Shown here: piece after piece, positions 1 to 8,419 of the stretch | Layout of the letters: each line of letters opens with the position of its first letter | Position numbering within the stretch: position 1 is the stretch's first letter | From: Treponema sp. | Lineage (GTDB): Bacteria > Spirochaetota > Spirochaetia > Treponematales > Breznakiellaceae | NCBI GenBank assembly: GCA_031276815.1 | Contig: JAISMJ010000052.1 | Span: 1 to 33,539, forward strand | Direction of reading: 5' to 3' | Length of the DNA: 33,539 nt | Program-made: the position numbers and the translations under genes | The notes under the pieces: generated by a model | The model's input: the letters and a program-made list of their open reading frames with translations, nothing else | The model's database searches: none | Told to the model about the DNA's origin: nothing

Positions 1-1223
1 TTGCGCTTTTAGTTCTTGCCCTCGCGGCAAGTAATGTTTTTGCGGAAATCACTTTTTCGGGTGAAGTTTCCGGCACGTGGACAGTAGTGGATGGAGAAGG
101 CGGGAAAAAGGTGAATCCACCGCCAGCAGCAGGAGCAGCAGTACCACCGTTCGTTGACGCGAGCACTAAATTAGGACACGGCTTCGGGTCTGACGCCAAT
201 TTGAAAGTAGTCGCCGCTAATGAGGAAAAAACATGGGGCGGACAGTTTAATATCAAAAAGAAGCCGGAATTTGCGGACGTATTGGTCTGGTGGCAGCCCA
301 TTAAATATGTGAAAGCTACGTATGGTATGATTGATACATGGAGACCCTTTACCATTCATGAAGACGTATTCACCGGCATTAAAGTAGTTGATAGTAGTGG
401 CGGCGTTGGACTCCAGATATATCCATTAGACGCTTTGGAAATTGCGTTTGGTCTGCCGGTTACAGGGACGTATGCTAAAGACAAGCCAATATTGCCTTCC
501 CAGGAAATAAAAAACAACTATTCTGTATTTAGCGCGTATGCCGCTTACTCGCTGTCGGGCATTGCCGACTTTGGGTTAGGGTTTAAGGGCGGAAGCAACA
601 AGGATGATTTACAGGAGACTGTTTATAAAGATGGCGTTACCTATAGCGAACTTAACTTAGGCGTTGCAGTAACCGCTATTGAGAACGTTACGCTCCAACT
701 CGGCGTATTCTTCTACCTTCCCCAGACGTTTAACGTTCATAATGCTCCTGTTGGCGTTGCCCCTCCTGCTATTGCTTATGAGATAACAGGTCAAAAGCCG
801 CTTAAGATTCATCTTAAAGCAGGATACACCCTGGACGCTTTCGATATAGGCGCACTCATAAAAGTAGGCTTCGGCGGTTCAACGACGAAGAAAACCCCCG
901 CCCCCGGATCAACTGAGACCAAAACGGAAAACGGCTTTTCCTTTAGTATTAAACTTACGCCGTCTTACAAGCTCAATATAGGCAAATTCGGCGCTGATCT
1001 TACTTTCGGCTTGACCGGAGCATCGACAACCGGCGGCACTTCGGACTATGACGACACCGTAACCTTTGCGGCAAAACCATACTTTGAGAAAGCCTATGGC
1101 GGCGGCACATTAAACGTGGCGTTTGACATGGCATTAACAAATTATACCAATGATGAGCATCAGAAAGATGACTATGGACACTTCCAGTGGAGCGTCCCCA
1201 TCAAACTCAAATACGCCTTCTAA
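1..1223 (+). CDS. Outer-membrane beta-barrel protein (5' end outside window)
   Basis: The reading frame is open from base 3 and its start codon lies before the window. The first visible residues are a signal-peptide core (ALLVLALAASNVFA) followed by EITFSGEV, so cleavage after VFA is likely. The mature part (about 390 residues) has many short alternating hydrophobic/polar stretches rich in Gly, Tyr and Phe, such as FGLGFKGGSN and LNVAFDMALTNY. It ends in KLKYAF; a C-terminal Phe is the usual recognition signal for Bam-dependent barrel insertion. This supports a spirochaete outer-membrane barrel, possibly a porin. The substrate is unknown. A later GTG at base 87 is internal and would discard the signal peptide. 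A strong intrinsic terminator follows. Confidence 0.7.
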   Translation, partial: ALLVLALAASNVFAEITFSGEVSGTWTVVDGEGGKKVNPPPAAGAAVPPFVDASTKLGHGFGSDANLKVVAANEEKTWGGQFNIKKKPEFADVLVWWQPIKYVKATYGMIDTWRPFTIHEDVFTGIKVVDSSGGVGLQIYPLDALEIAFGLPVTGTYAKDKPILPSQEIKNNYSVFSAYAAYSLSGIADFGLGFKGGSNKDDLQETVYKDGVTYSELNLGVAVTAIENVTLQLGVFFYLPQTFNVHNAPVGVAPPAIAYEITGQKPLKIHLKAGYTLDAFDIGALIKVGFGGSTTKKTPAPGSTETKTENGFSFSIKLTPSYKLNIGKFGADLTFGLTGASTTGGTSDYDDTVTFAAKPYFEKAYGGGTLNVAFDMALTNYTNDEHQKDDYGHFQWSVPIKLKYAF

Positions 1224-1246
1224 TATGCCGGTTGTATAGAGGTAAC

Positions 1247-1284
1247 AAAAGCCCTTGCTTAATGTTAAGCAAGGGCTTTTTTGT
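1247..1284 (+). terminator. Intrinsic terminator after the outer-membrane protein gene
   Basis: A perfect 16-bp inverted repeat (arms 1247-1262 and 1265-1280, core AAGCCCTTGCTTAA) runs into a T tract (1277-1282). It starts 24 bases after the stop codon at 1223. Confidence 0.9.
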
Positions 1285-1294
1285 TGCTACGCGG

Positions 1295-1416
1295 GTTCAC
1301 TCCTTCCCAGAGTGAACTCTCACCCCTAATGAGAATGGCTCTCACCCACTAGTGAGAATGGCTCTCACCCACTAGTGAGAATGACTCTCACCCACTAGTG
1401 AGAATGACTCTCACGC
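1295..1416. repeat. Tandem 23-bp hairpin repeat array
   Basis: CTCTCAC begins at 1317, 1339, 1362, 1385 and 1408, giving spacings of 22, 23, 23 and 23. Each full unit is arm TCTCAC, spacer CCACTA, arm GTGAGA, spacer ATGGC or ATGAC. The arms are complementary, so an arm can pair with the neighbour on either side. A separate hairpin (GTTCACTC at 1295-1302, GAGTGAAC at 1310-1317) leads into the array. The period is not a multiple of three, so it is unlikely to be coding. The array fills the gap between two gene 3' ends. Confidence 0.85.
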
Positions 1417-1434
1417 ATTAAGAAGTGAAGAGAG

Positions 1435-2994
1435 TTATGCTTGCCCCCATTCGGCTATAGTGCGTTTCTCTTCATCAAACACTACCCCCACTTTGACCAC
1501 ACGCCGCCCGTCCGCGCTGTACGGAATAAGATACCCCTTCCCCTCTATCTGTTTGAGCGCGTCTTCCACAGTGCCGCCTTTGCTTATCTTGAACTCAAAC
1601 ACATATATCGCATCTTCAGTCTTCACTACCGCGTCCGCCCGCCCCCGCGCGCTCCGCACTTCAGCCTCCGTGTATTGCCCCAGCAGCGTGAATACCAGAT
1701 AAAACACCATCTGGTAATCCTTCTCCTTATCAAACGTGTCCGTCAAGTCATACGGTATGCTCGCAAAAAACGCCTGAAACCGAACCATCACGCTATCTAT
1801 GTCTCCCCGCTCAAGATCGTTCAAAAAGCTCTTGATGAAGAAATCCTCCCGCTCCGCTACCGGAATATAGTGCGGCAGCAGGCTTTTAAGAAACCCGTAT
1901 TTCACTTCCTCATTCGGGAACGTGAGCGTGTAGTTCATAGACTTGGTGTCATAGTCTTTGATAGTAAGATAGCCCGTCTGATAGAGGAGCGGCACGGGAT
2001 TTTTGCCGAAACGGTAGTCCGCAATATCCATGTCATCCATGCTTGCGCCGCCGCTGAACGCGCGGAGGTCGAGTTTGTTCTTTTGCAGTTCCTTGATGAG
2101 AAAGGTCGGCGTGCCGGTCTGAAACCAGTAGTACGTGATCGCTTTGTTGGCAAACGTGTTCAACAGGCTGAACGGGTTATAGACGCCTTCGCTGTTTCGT
2201 GAGAAATGGTAGCCGTTGAAGTTTTTCCGCAGCAGCGCCAGCGTGTCCTCATAACGAGCGCCGGTTTCCTCCGCCAGCGCCGTTATTTCCGGCGTGAAGG
2301 TGTCCAGCAGTTCCGTCTCGGTGATGCCGCAGACGCCGGCGTATTCTTTCAACATGCTGATATCGCGGAGGTGGTTCAGGTCGCTGAACACGCTGACTTG
2401 GGAGAACTTGGTAACGCCGGTGAGCAGAACGAAGCGGAGGTCAGGGTCCGCTGATTTCAGCACGGAGTAAAAGGCTTTGAGCGCGGTTTTAATGTCGTCA
2501 TGGGTTTCGCCTTGTTCGAGGGTGGAGATGAGCGGCTTGTCGTATTCATCGACAAGCACGACGACTTTCCTGCCCGTCTTTTCGCGCGCCCGCCGGATAA
2601 GGCTCAAAAAACGAATCTGAAGCGTGGTATCCGCTTCGTCTTTACCCCAAACGCGCTCGAATTCTCGTAATTGCGCGTCAAGAACGTCCTCCAGCCCCTT
2701 CCTGCTGTCGTAAAGCCCTATATTCAAGTCAAGATGAAAGACGGGGTATTCGATCCACTCGCGTTCAAGCCCCGCTAACGCGAGCCCGTTGAACAACTCT
2801 TTCTTGGCGAGGAAATACGCTTTGAACGTGGAAAGCAGGAGGCTTTTCCCGAATCTGCGGGGACGCCCCAGAAAGTACGGCGTGCTTCTTGACGCAAGGT
2901 CGTACACGTACGTGGTTTTGTCTACGTAGACGTAGTTCTCAGTTCGTAATTTCTCAAAGTCCTGAATGCCGATGGGCATGTTACGGGTTGTCAT
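1435..2994 (-). CDS. AAA-ATPase-like protein with C-terminal PD-(D/E)XK nuclease domain (DUF1703 type)
   Basis: The protein has about 519 residues. The N-terminus (PIGIQDFEKLR, then YVDKT) is typical of the AAA-ATPase-like family (PF09820). The Walker A-like motif is GRPRRFGKSLL near residue 44 and the Walker B is VVVLVDEYDKP near residue 145. The C-terminal part carries the PDDEXK_9 signature: Asp in GRADAVV, then EFK in YVFEFKISKGG. Family members are common in gut bacteria and treponemes, often in many copies; a defence or mobile-element role is suspected but not established. I place the start at ATG 2994, where GAGGAG sits just upstream. A TTG at 3006 would place that ribosome-binding site inside the gene. 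It is transcribed from its own consensus promoter, divergent from hisS. Confidence 0.88.
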   Translation of the reverse strand: MTTRNMPIGIQDFEKLRTENYVYVDKTTYVYDLASRSTPYFLGRPRRFGKSLLLSTFKAYFLAKKELFNGLALAGLEREWIEYPVFHLDLNIGLYDSRKGLEDVLDAQLREFERVWGKDEADTTLQIRFLSLIRRAREKTGRKVVVLVDEYDKPLISTLEQGETHDDIKTALKAFYSVLKSADPDLRFVLLTGVTKFSQVSVFSDLNHLRDISMLKEYAGVCGITETELLDTFTPEITALAEETGARYEDTLALLRKNFNGYHFSRNSEGVYNPFSLLNTFANKAITYYWFQTGTPTFLIKELQKNKLDLRAFSGGASMDDMDIADYRFGKNPVPLLYQTGYLTIKDYDTKSMNYTLTFPNEEVKYGFLKSLLPHYIPVAEREDFFIKSFLNDLERGDIDSVMVRFQAFFASIPYDLTDTFDKEKDYQMVFYLVFTLLGQYTEAEVRSARGRADAVVKTEDAIYVFEFKISKGGTVEDALKQIEGKGYLIPYSADGRRVVKVGVVFDEEKRTIAEWGQA

Positions 2995-3029
2995 GGTTCT
3001 CCTCAATGCTAAAAAAGTATCGTGTTGTT

Positions 3030-3058
3030 AGTATAGCGCCCGTAACGGTATATGTCAA
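3030..3058 (-). promoter_or_regulatory. Sigma-70 promoter of the AAA-ATPase/nuclease gene
   Basis: On the minus strand TTGACA (3058-3053) and TATACT (3035-3030) are separated by 17 bases. The predicted transcript starts near 3023 and has a leader of about 29 bases containing the GAGGAG ribosome-binding site. Confidence 0.8.
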
Positions 3059-3111
3059 TAAATGCTCATGGAACAGAGAGCGATGCGCTTCAAGCGTATG
3101 GAACCGCTCTA

Positions 3112-3140
3112 TTGAGAAAAACCACGCGGTACGTTATACT
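3112..3140 (+). promoter_or_regulatory. Promoter of hisS predicting a leaderless mRNA
   Basis: TTGAGA (3112-3117) and TATACT (3135-3140) have a 17-base spacer. Only seven bases separate the -10 box from ATG 3148, so transcription should begin at or within a base or two of the start codon. No Shine-Dalgarno sequence is present. Confidence 0.75.
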
Positions 3141-3147
3141 TTTCACT

Positions 3148-4458
3148 ATGAACATCATTGAACCGCGTGTATTAAAAGGGTTTCGGGATTTTCCGCCAAG
3201 CGCGGAAATTGAGAGAAAAAGCCTCATGGAAAAGATTGAAGCGTCATTCAGATCGTTTGGGTTTGCGCCTATTGATACGCCCGCCCTTGAATACGCTGAT
3301 ATTTTACTCGGTAAGGGCGGGGGGGAAACGGAGAAACAGGTCTACCGGTTTACCGATAACGGAGGGCGCGATGTGGCGCTCAGATTCGACCTTACCGTGC
3401 CGTTTGCCCGCTTCGTTGCCGGACACCGCGCCGAACTCACGCTGCCTTTCAAGCGGTACCACATTGCCAAGGTGTGGCGCGGCGAAAACACCCAGCGGGG
3501 CAGGTACCGCGAGTTTACCCAGTGCGATGTTGACATTGTCGGCTCGAACAGCGCGGCAAGCGATTTTGAAATCCTCCTCGTTATACACGATACGCTCAAG
3601 GCAATAGGCGCGGGCGGCGTTACGATCCGTCTCAATCACCGGGGACTTTTCAACCGGTTTCTCGCGCGGCTCGGCGTACTTGACGCATCCGCGGACATAC
3701 TGCGGCTCGTGGATAAACTCGCCAAGATCGGGCGGGACGCGGTTGCGGAGCGGCTTTCCGCCATTGCGGGCGATAAAGCGGAGCGTATTCTGCAATTCAT
3801 TGAGGTAACCGGCAGTTTTGAAGACGTTTTGGAGCGCCTTACCGGACTTTCCGGCGGGACTTCGCCCGAATCGGAGCGGCTCGCGCTGCTTCGGGCGTTC
3901 ATGCTCCAGCACGCCGGCGGCATTGCCGCTTCCTGCGTACTCGATCCGTCCGTCACGCGGGGCTTGGATTACTACACCGGCGTCGTCTATGAAACCTTCC
4001 TCAACGATATGCCGGACATAGGGTCAGTCTGTTCCGGCGGGCGGTACGACAACCTTGCGAGCCTGTATTCCAAAGAGAACATAAGCGGGGTAGGGACATC
4101 AATAGGGCTTGACCGGCTCATAGCCGCGCTGGAGGCGCTCGGCGCGCTGGAGCGGCAATCTTCCTATGCGCGGGTAGCCGTCGCCTGCGTACAAGAAACG
4201 GACGCGGGCGCGTATCAAGCGATAGCGCGGCGGTTTCGGGATGCGGGGCTTGCCTGCGAAGTCTTTTTTACCGAAGAAAAACTCGCCAAACAGTACATGG
4301 CTGCGGAAAAGAAGGGCGTCCGGTGGCTGATCATTCCGTCCGCCAGTCATCCGCTGGAAGAAAAACTGGCGCTGCGGAATTTGGCGGCGCGGGAAACCAG
4401 CGAAGCGTTATCGCTGGAAGAAGCCTTGTCGCGGGTACAGGCGGCGTTAGAGGCGTGA
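3148..4458 (+). CDS. hisS: Histidyl-tRNA synthetase
   Basis: Class II aminoacyl-tRNA synthetase that charges tRNA-His. The protein has 436 residues, normal for the bacterial family. It begins NIIEPRVLKGFRDFPP. Motif 2 region is RYHIAKVWRGENTQRGRYREFTQ-type, with the histidine-binding motif GLDYYTGVVYE near residue 272 and motif 3 GVGTSIGLDRL near residue 317; a C-terminal anticodon-binding domain follows (VAVACVQETDAG onwards). The frame stays open upstream to 3052, but the promoter at 3112-3140 would lie inside that extension, and homologous proteins start at the chosen ATG. Its stop codon overlaps the end of the convergent gene by 12 bases. The his biosynthesis genes lie 10 kb away. Confidence 0.95.
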   Translation: MNIIEPRVLKGFRDFPPSAEIERKSLMEKIEASFRSFGFAPIDTPALEYADILLGKGGGETEKQVYRFTDNGGRDVALRFDLTVPFARFVAGHRAELTLPFKRYHIAKVWRGENTQRGRYREFTQCDVDIVGSNSAASDFEILLVIHDTLKAIGAGGVTIRLNHRGLFNRFLARLGVLDASADILRLVDKLAKIGRDAVAERLSAIAGDKAERILQFIEVTGSFEDVLERLTGLSGGTSPESERLALLRAFMLQHAGGIAASCVLDPSVTRGLDYYTGVVYETFLNDMPDIGSVCSGGRYDNLASLYSKENISGVGTSIGLDRLIAALEALGALERQSSYARVAVACVQETDAGAYQAIARRFRDAGLACEVFFTEEKLAKQYMAAEKKGVRWLIIPSASHPLEEKLALRNLAARETSEALSLEEALSRVQAALEA

Positions 4459-5136
4459 GTACGCCCACGCCCTTCCGTGTTTCCCGATCCGCGTGATACT
4501 CCGCAGCTTGGTCAATACCCATACGGTTTTCCGCGCAAGCGAAGGCGTGATGCGCGCGCGGAGCGCCAAATCCGCAACCGTCCACCGTTCATCCGGTTCA
4601 AACGGCGCAAACTGGAGATAATCCGCTTTTTCCCGCAGCGCGAGGGACGGATACAGAGCGATAAGCCGTTTATCCGTAATGCTGACGCCCCCGCGCCGCC
4701 ATGAGCCGCGACCGTCATCCCGCCGTGTTTCCGCTATGTCAACAAAGGCAAGTTCTATGCAAACATTGTCCAGCGCCGCAATTTCCCATCCGTAAAGCAG
4801 CGCCTTAAATACGTCCCACTTACTGCCCGATACAGGGCTTTTCCGCGAATGAATGAGGGTTCCGTCCGCTTTATAAAGGTCGATACGTTTATGCAGAACA
4901 ACCGGATGGACGATGCGGAGCGCATATTCGCCTGAAAGGTCGAGCGCCTTTTCCTTGAGGGGGGCGAAACTCCCCGTTTGCACCTCAATTATTTCGCCCG
5001 CGCCGGTAATGCCGTCACAGATATACTGTTTCGATACGCCGCCGCAACCGGCGAGGGTAACGGCGGCTTCGGTTTTCCCGTCAACCCCCGCGTAGCGGCG
5101 TTTAAGCTCGTAATGAAGCGTGTATTCTCTTTTCAT
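4447..5136 (-). CDS. Uncharacterised protein with nuclease-like core and C-terminal winged-helix-like region
   Basis: The protein has 229 residues from ATG 5136 (MKREYTLHYELKRRYAG). I do not recognise a named family with certainty. The N-terminal half contains a conserved-looking core: CDGITGAGEIIEVQTGSFAPLKEK, in which D, E-x-Q and a downstream K are spaced like a PD-(D/E)XK nuclease fold. The C-terminal part (WTVADLALRARITPSLARKTVWVLTKLRSI) reads as a helix-turn-helix or winged helix. Together they suggest a DNA-acting protein, but this is inference. There is no convincing Shine-Dalgarno sequence; a weak AAGACA/GATAAC pair ends 7 bases before the ATG. The frame is open to 5253, but that extension would read through a palindrome. 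It is convergent with hisS. Confidence 0.6.
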   Translation of the reverse strand: MKREYTLHYELKRRYAGVDGKTEAAVTLAGCGGVSKQYICDGITGAGEIIEVQTGSFAPLKEKALDLSGEYALRIVHPVVLHKRIDLYKADGTLIHSRKSPVSGSKWDVFKALLYGWEIAALDNVCIELAFVDIAETRRDDGRGSWRRGGVSITDKRLIALYPSLALREKADYLQFAPFEPDERWTVADLALRARITPSLARKTVWVLTKLRSITRIGKHGRAWAYSRL

Positions 5137-5193
5137 AAAAACCGTTATCCCGCCGGACAAGAGCGCATGTCTTGTTTTCCCCGTTTTCCCGCC

Positions 5194-5232
5194 AATGAGC
5201 GGCTCATTAAAACAAATGAGCCGCTCCCTAAA
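5194..5232. repeat. Perfect 12-bp inverted repeat related to the neighbouring array
   Basis: GAGCGGCTCATT (5197-5208) pairs perfectly with AATGAGCCGCTC (5215-5226) across a six-base spacer. A diverged relative sits at about 5644-5680, where CGCTTATTAAAA is followed by ATGACTCGCTCTC and TAAAGC. The two copies bracket the GC-rich gap and the 21-bp array. The intervening 5227-5433 holds GC-rich DNA with no recognisable gene. Confidence 0.75.
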
Positions 5233-5433
5233 GCGCAAGAACACTATTAACACGTAAAGCTGCCGGAAAGGTATGCGTCTTTTAATAGCATCGACTTGGG
5301 CTATAAAACGGCGGAAGCCCGCGCTACGCCGCCGCGACGGGAAGGCGTTGTAACGCGCCTTCGCTCAAAGCGGGAATAAGACGCGGGGTAACGCGCCGGT
5401 AACTGCCGCTGTCTCCTGAAAGCCCGCCCGCCG

Positions 5434-5694
5434 CTTATTCTGTTAAATGAGCCGCATATTTTATAAAATAAGAGTCTCATTTTATAAAATAAGAGTCTCA
5501 TTCTGTTAAATGAGCGGCTCATTTTATAAAATATGCGGCTCATTTTATAAAATAAGAGACTCATTTTATAAAATATGCTGCTCATTTTATAAAATAAGCT
5601 GCTCATTCTGTTAAATAAGCTGCTCATTCTGTTAAATGAATAAGCCGCTTATTAAAAAAATGACTCGCTCTCTAAAGCAAATAAGCCGCTTATT
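5434..5694. repeat. Tandem 21-bp AT-rich palindromic repeat array
   Basis: Ten exact 21-bp units start at 5434 and run to 5643. The common unit is CTCATTTTA, TAAAATAAG and three variable bases. The first two blocks are near-complementary, so each unit is a palindrome and the CTCAT/ATGAG ends pair across unit borders (ATGAGCGGCTCAT). A second core, TTCTGTTAAAT, alternates with TTTTATAAAAT. On the minus strand it reads as MSSLFYK/MSSLFNR heptads, but no ribosome-binding site precedes that frame. Two AATAAGCCGCTTATT palindromes (5639-5653 and 5680-5694) close the array just before the rsmH promoter. Confidence 0.88.
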
Positions 5695-5737
5695 TCGTTG
5701 TACAGACAGGGCGTACTGTATACAAGACAGCGCTCTA

Positions 5738-5766
5738 TTGACAGTCCATAGAGCAGTACATACAAT
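5738..5766 (+). promoter_or_regulatory. Promoter of the rsmH-ftsW operon, predicting a leaderless start
   Basis: TTGACA (5738-5743), 17 bases, TACAAT (5761-5766). ATG 5776 follows after nine bases, leaving a leader of zero to two bases and no Shine-Dalgarno sequence. Confidence 0.78.
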
Positions 5767-5775
5767 GGAATATAC

Positions 5776-6672
5776 ATGGACAGTATTCACACGCCGGTCT
5801 TGCTGGAAGAAACGCTGTCGCTCCTTGCTCCCCATGCGGAGCGGGACGTGATGTGCGATGCAACGCTTGGGGAAGGCGGTCATGCCGAAGCCTTTTTGGA
5901 ACGTTTTCCTGATTTACAGATTATCGGAATTGACGCGGATCCGTCAATACAGGACAGAGCGAAAAAACGGCTTGAACGGTTTGGTACGCGGGCGCGGTTT
6001 TATCGCGGCAGATCGCAGGATTTTTTTACCCGCCGCGAGTATGCGGCGTTTGGGGTTGACCGGTTCGATACGGCGTTCATTGATTTGGGCGTGAGCCTTT
6101 TCCATTATACACAATCAGGGCGGGGCTTCAGCTTTTCAAGGGATGAGCCATTAGACATGCGTATCGATCCTTCGCAAGGGCTAACCGCGGCGGATATTAT
6201 AGCGCGGACGCCGGAACAAGAGCTGGCGGATATGTTGTACTCCAATGCGGAGGAACGCTACTCAAGGCGGATTGCCCGGTCTATCGTTGAGGAGCGGGCG
6301 CGGTCGCCCATTACCATGTCGAAGCGGCTTGCGGACATTGCGGCGCGCGCGGTTCCTCCTCAATACCGGTACGGGGCGGTACATCCGGCGACAAAAACCT
6401 TCATGGCGATCAGGATTGAGGTGAACGGCGAACGCACGGGGCTGCGTCCCTTGCTGGAAGCGGCGTGGGAATCGTTGCGGGACAGGGGTCGGCTGGGGGT
6501 TATCTCCTTTCACTCTATCGAGTCGCGAGGGGTTAAGGAGTATATGAGGGAACTCGCAAAAAGCGGGCGGGGGCGGCTTGTTACCAGAAAGGCGGTTGGT
6601 CCGGGCGCGGAAGAAATACGGGCGAACGCCCCGTCAAGGAGCGCTCTTTTACGGGTTATTGAAAAGATTTGA
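5776..6672 (+). CDS. rsmH: 16S rRNA (cytosine-1402-N4)-methyltransferase RsmH (MraW)
   Basis: Uses S-adenosylmethionine to methylate N4 of C1402 in the 16S rRNA P site. The 298 residues match the family length. The N-terminus HTPVLLEETLSLL is characteristic; the SAM-binding glycine motif is DATLGEGGHAEAFL (residues about 29-42), followed by IGIDADPSI. Further signature segments are FIDLGVSLFHYTQSGRGFSF, LDMRIDPSQGLTAADI, HPATKTFMAIRIEVN and LGVISFHSIESRGVKEYM. It opens the cell-wall/division operon, as in many bacteria. No mraZ precedes it in the window. Confidence 0.97.
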   Translation: MDSIHTPVLLEETLSLLAPHAERDVMCDATLGEGGHAEAFLERFPDLQIIGIDADPSIQDRAKKRLERFGTRARFYRGRSQDFFTRREYAAFGVDRFDTAFIDLGVSLFHYTQSGRGFSFSRDEPLDMRIDPSQGLTAADIIARTPEQELADMLYSNAEERYSRRIARSIVEERARSPITMSKRLADIAARAVPPQYRYGAVHPATKTFMAIRIEVNGERTGLRPLLEAAWESLRDRGRLGVISFHSIESRGVKEYMRELAKSGRGRLVTRKAVGPGAEEIRANAPSRSALLRVIEKI

Positions 6673-6703
6673 AAAATTTGAAAAGATAGATAGGGAGAAC
6701 ATT

Positions 6704-6985
6704 ATGAAAATGAGCTTTAAAATTCTGGCGTTTTTTTTTATTATTACGATTCCGCTCTTTTTTGCGGGTGTAGTATGGCAGGCGAACCGGTACAATTCCG
6801 TCAGTAATGCGGTAACTCGCCTTGAAGAAGATCAGGAACTATGGGTTAATGCATCAAAACGCCTCATTGCGGGCGGCGCGTCCTATGCTTCCGCCGCCAG
6901 AATCGAACAATTAGCCAAAGCCATGAACCTAAAAAAAATACCGCCGGAAAACATCATCCAAGTAAAAATATATGAAGGGAAGTAA
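6704..6985 (+). CDS. ftsL: FtsL-like cell division membrane protein
   Basis: A 93-residue bitopic membrane protein: short N-terminal tail, one transmembrane helix (ILAFFFIITIPLFFAGVVW, residues 5-23), then an extracytoplasmic helical segment (SNAVTRLEEDQELWVNASKRL) that could form a coiled coil. Sequence identity is weak, as is normal for FtsL. Size, topology and position between rsmH and the mur genes are the main evidence. The role would be bridging FtsQ/FtsB and the FtsW-FtsI synthase at the septum. I chose ATG 6704 because GGGAG lies ahead of it; the longer frame from 6578 overlaps rsmH. Its stop abuts murF. Confidence 0.75.
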   Translation: MKMSFKILAFFFIITIPLFFAGVVWQANRYNSVSNAVTRLEEDQELWVNASKRLIAGGASYASAARIEQLAKAMNLKKIPPENIIQVKIYEGK

Positions 6986-6988
6986 TTG

Positions 6989-8383
6989 GTGAACCGTATC
7001 ATGACGTTTGCCAAGTTATGCGCGGCGCTGCCTCATGGCATGGTAATCGGGAAAGCGCCGCCGGACGCCGGTTTTTCCTCGGTGTGCATTGATTCGCGCG
7101 TCTGTACGGCGGGCGCGCTTTTTGTATGCCTTACCGGAACGGCGCGGGACGGGCATCAATATGCGGAAGATGCGTTCAAGGCGGGCGCAGTCGCGGCTCT
7201 TGTTGAAAAAGCGAAACTGTCCGGCGGCGCTTTGCAAGCCGCCGCCGAAAAATACGGCGCCCTTCTCTTTGCAGTGGATGCTCCATTACGCGCCTTGCAG
7301 GATGCGGCGAAGGCGTATCTCGAAGGGTTTCCTCATGTGCTCAAAATCGGCATTACCGGCTCATCGGGTAAAACAACCGTCAAAGAAATTGCCGGCGCAA
7401 TCATATCGTGTGAAAAAAAGGTCGTGATGAATAAGGGCAATCTCAATTCCGAGACCGGTCTTCCGCTTTCGGCGTTTGAGGTACGGGACGAACACGAAGT
7501 TGGTATTTTCGAGATGGGCATGAACCGCACGGGAGAAATCGGCGAATTAAGCCGGGTGCTTACCCCGCACATAGCGCTCATCACCAACATCGGCGAGGCT
7601 CATATCGGTATGCTGGGTTCTCAAGAAGCCATAGCCGCCGAAAAAAAAGCCATTTTCGCTGGGTTTACCGGCGGAGAAACCGCGCTTATCCCTTCCTCCG
7701 ATGCGTTTCGGGATGTTCTTGCCCATGCAGTCAACGGGAAGGTCGTATTGTACGATACGGTATGTCCCGCTACGGATTTAGGGCTTGACGGCGCGGAGCT
7801 TGAGCTTGACGGCATGAGGGTACGCTTCCCGCTGCCGGGAGCGCACAACGTGAAAAATGCGCTTGCCGCGGTTGCCATTGCCAGGGAAGCAGGCGTTACG
7901 CCTTCATCCATACGGAAAGGGCTTGAGTCCGTACGCCCCCTGTTCGGCAGAAGCGAAATTATCAGGGGGCGCGTTACCCTTGTTCAGGATTGCTATAACG
8001 CAAATCCTGAATCAACGGCTGCGGCGATTGAGTTTTGCGATGGCATTGCATGGAAAGGCAGGCGCATCTATGTCATCGGCTCAATGCTGGAATTGGGGGC
8101 GCGCTCCGAAGCCGCCCATACGCGCATTGCGCGGTTACTCGCCTCCTCCCGCGCCGATAGTATATTCCTTTTCGGCGCGGAAACAAGCATAATAGCCGGT
8201 ATGCTGAAAAAAAGAGGGAAACCGGAACGCAAAACTTTCTTTTTTACAGAAGATATGACGGAATTATCCGCCCTGCTTGTACCGTATGTACAGGAAGGAG
8301 ATTTGGTACTGCTTAAAGGCTCGCGAGGCTGCGCCTTGGAGCGGCTTGCGGCGGCGTTAGCGGAGGGCGCATCCGCGCGCTGA
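6989..8383 (+). CDS. murF: UDP-N-acetylmuramoyl-tripeptide--D-alanyl-D-alanine ligase MurF
   Basis: ATP-dependent cytoplasmic ligase that adds D-Ala-D-Ala to the UDP-MurNAc-tripeptide. It has 464 residues with three Mur-ligase domains. The N-terminal substrate domain contains SRVCTAGALFVCLTGTARDGHQYAEDA; the ATP P-loop is GITGSSGKTTVKE near residue 112, followed by NKGNLNSETGLP; the carbamylated-lysine and ATPase region includes EMGMNRTGEIGEL and ITNIGEAHIGMLGS. The C-terminal domain has QDCYNANPESTAAAIE. GTG 6989 is preferred because GGGA lies 8 bases upstream; TTG 6986 and ATG 7001 are alternatives. Spacing to ftsL is three bases, so translation is probably coupled. Confidence 0.95.
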   Translation: MNRIMTFAKLCAALPHGMVIGKAPPDAGFSSVCIDSRVCTAGALFVCLTGTARDGHQYAEDAFKAGAVAALVEKAKLSGGALQAAAEKYGALLFAVDAPLRALQDAAKAYLEGFPHVLKIGITGSSGKTTVKEIAGAIISCEKKVVMNKGNLNSETGLPLSAFEVRDEHEVGIFEMGMNRTGEIGELSRVLTPHIALITNIGEAHIGMLGSQEAIAAEKKAIFAGFTGGETALIPSSDAFRDVLAHAVNGKVVLYDTVCPATDLGLDGAELELDGMRVRFPLPGAHNVKNALAAVAIAREAGVTPSSIRKGLESVRPLFGRSEIIRGRVTLVQDCYNANPESTAAAIEFCDGIAWKGRRIYVIGSMLELGARSEAAHTRIARLLASSRADSIFLFGAETSIIAGMLKKRGKPERKTFFFTEDMTELSALLVPYVQEGDLVLLKGSRGCALERLAAALAEGASAR

Positions 8384-8419
8384 CATGCTTCAAAATCGCC
8401 GAATATAAAGGAATTATCA

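Noticed and set aside
1441-2202. Plus-strand ORF opposite the AAA-ATPase gene
   Set aside because: Antisense shadow; the minus-strand gene has Walker and nuclease motifs.
5301-5627. MSSLFYK heptad ORF on the minus strand
   Set aside because: No ribosome-binding site, and its C-terminal part is GC-rich noncoding-like sequence; openness follows from the 21-bp period.
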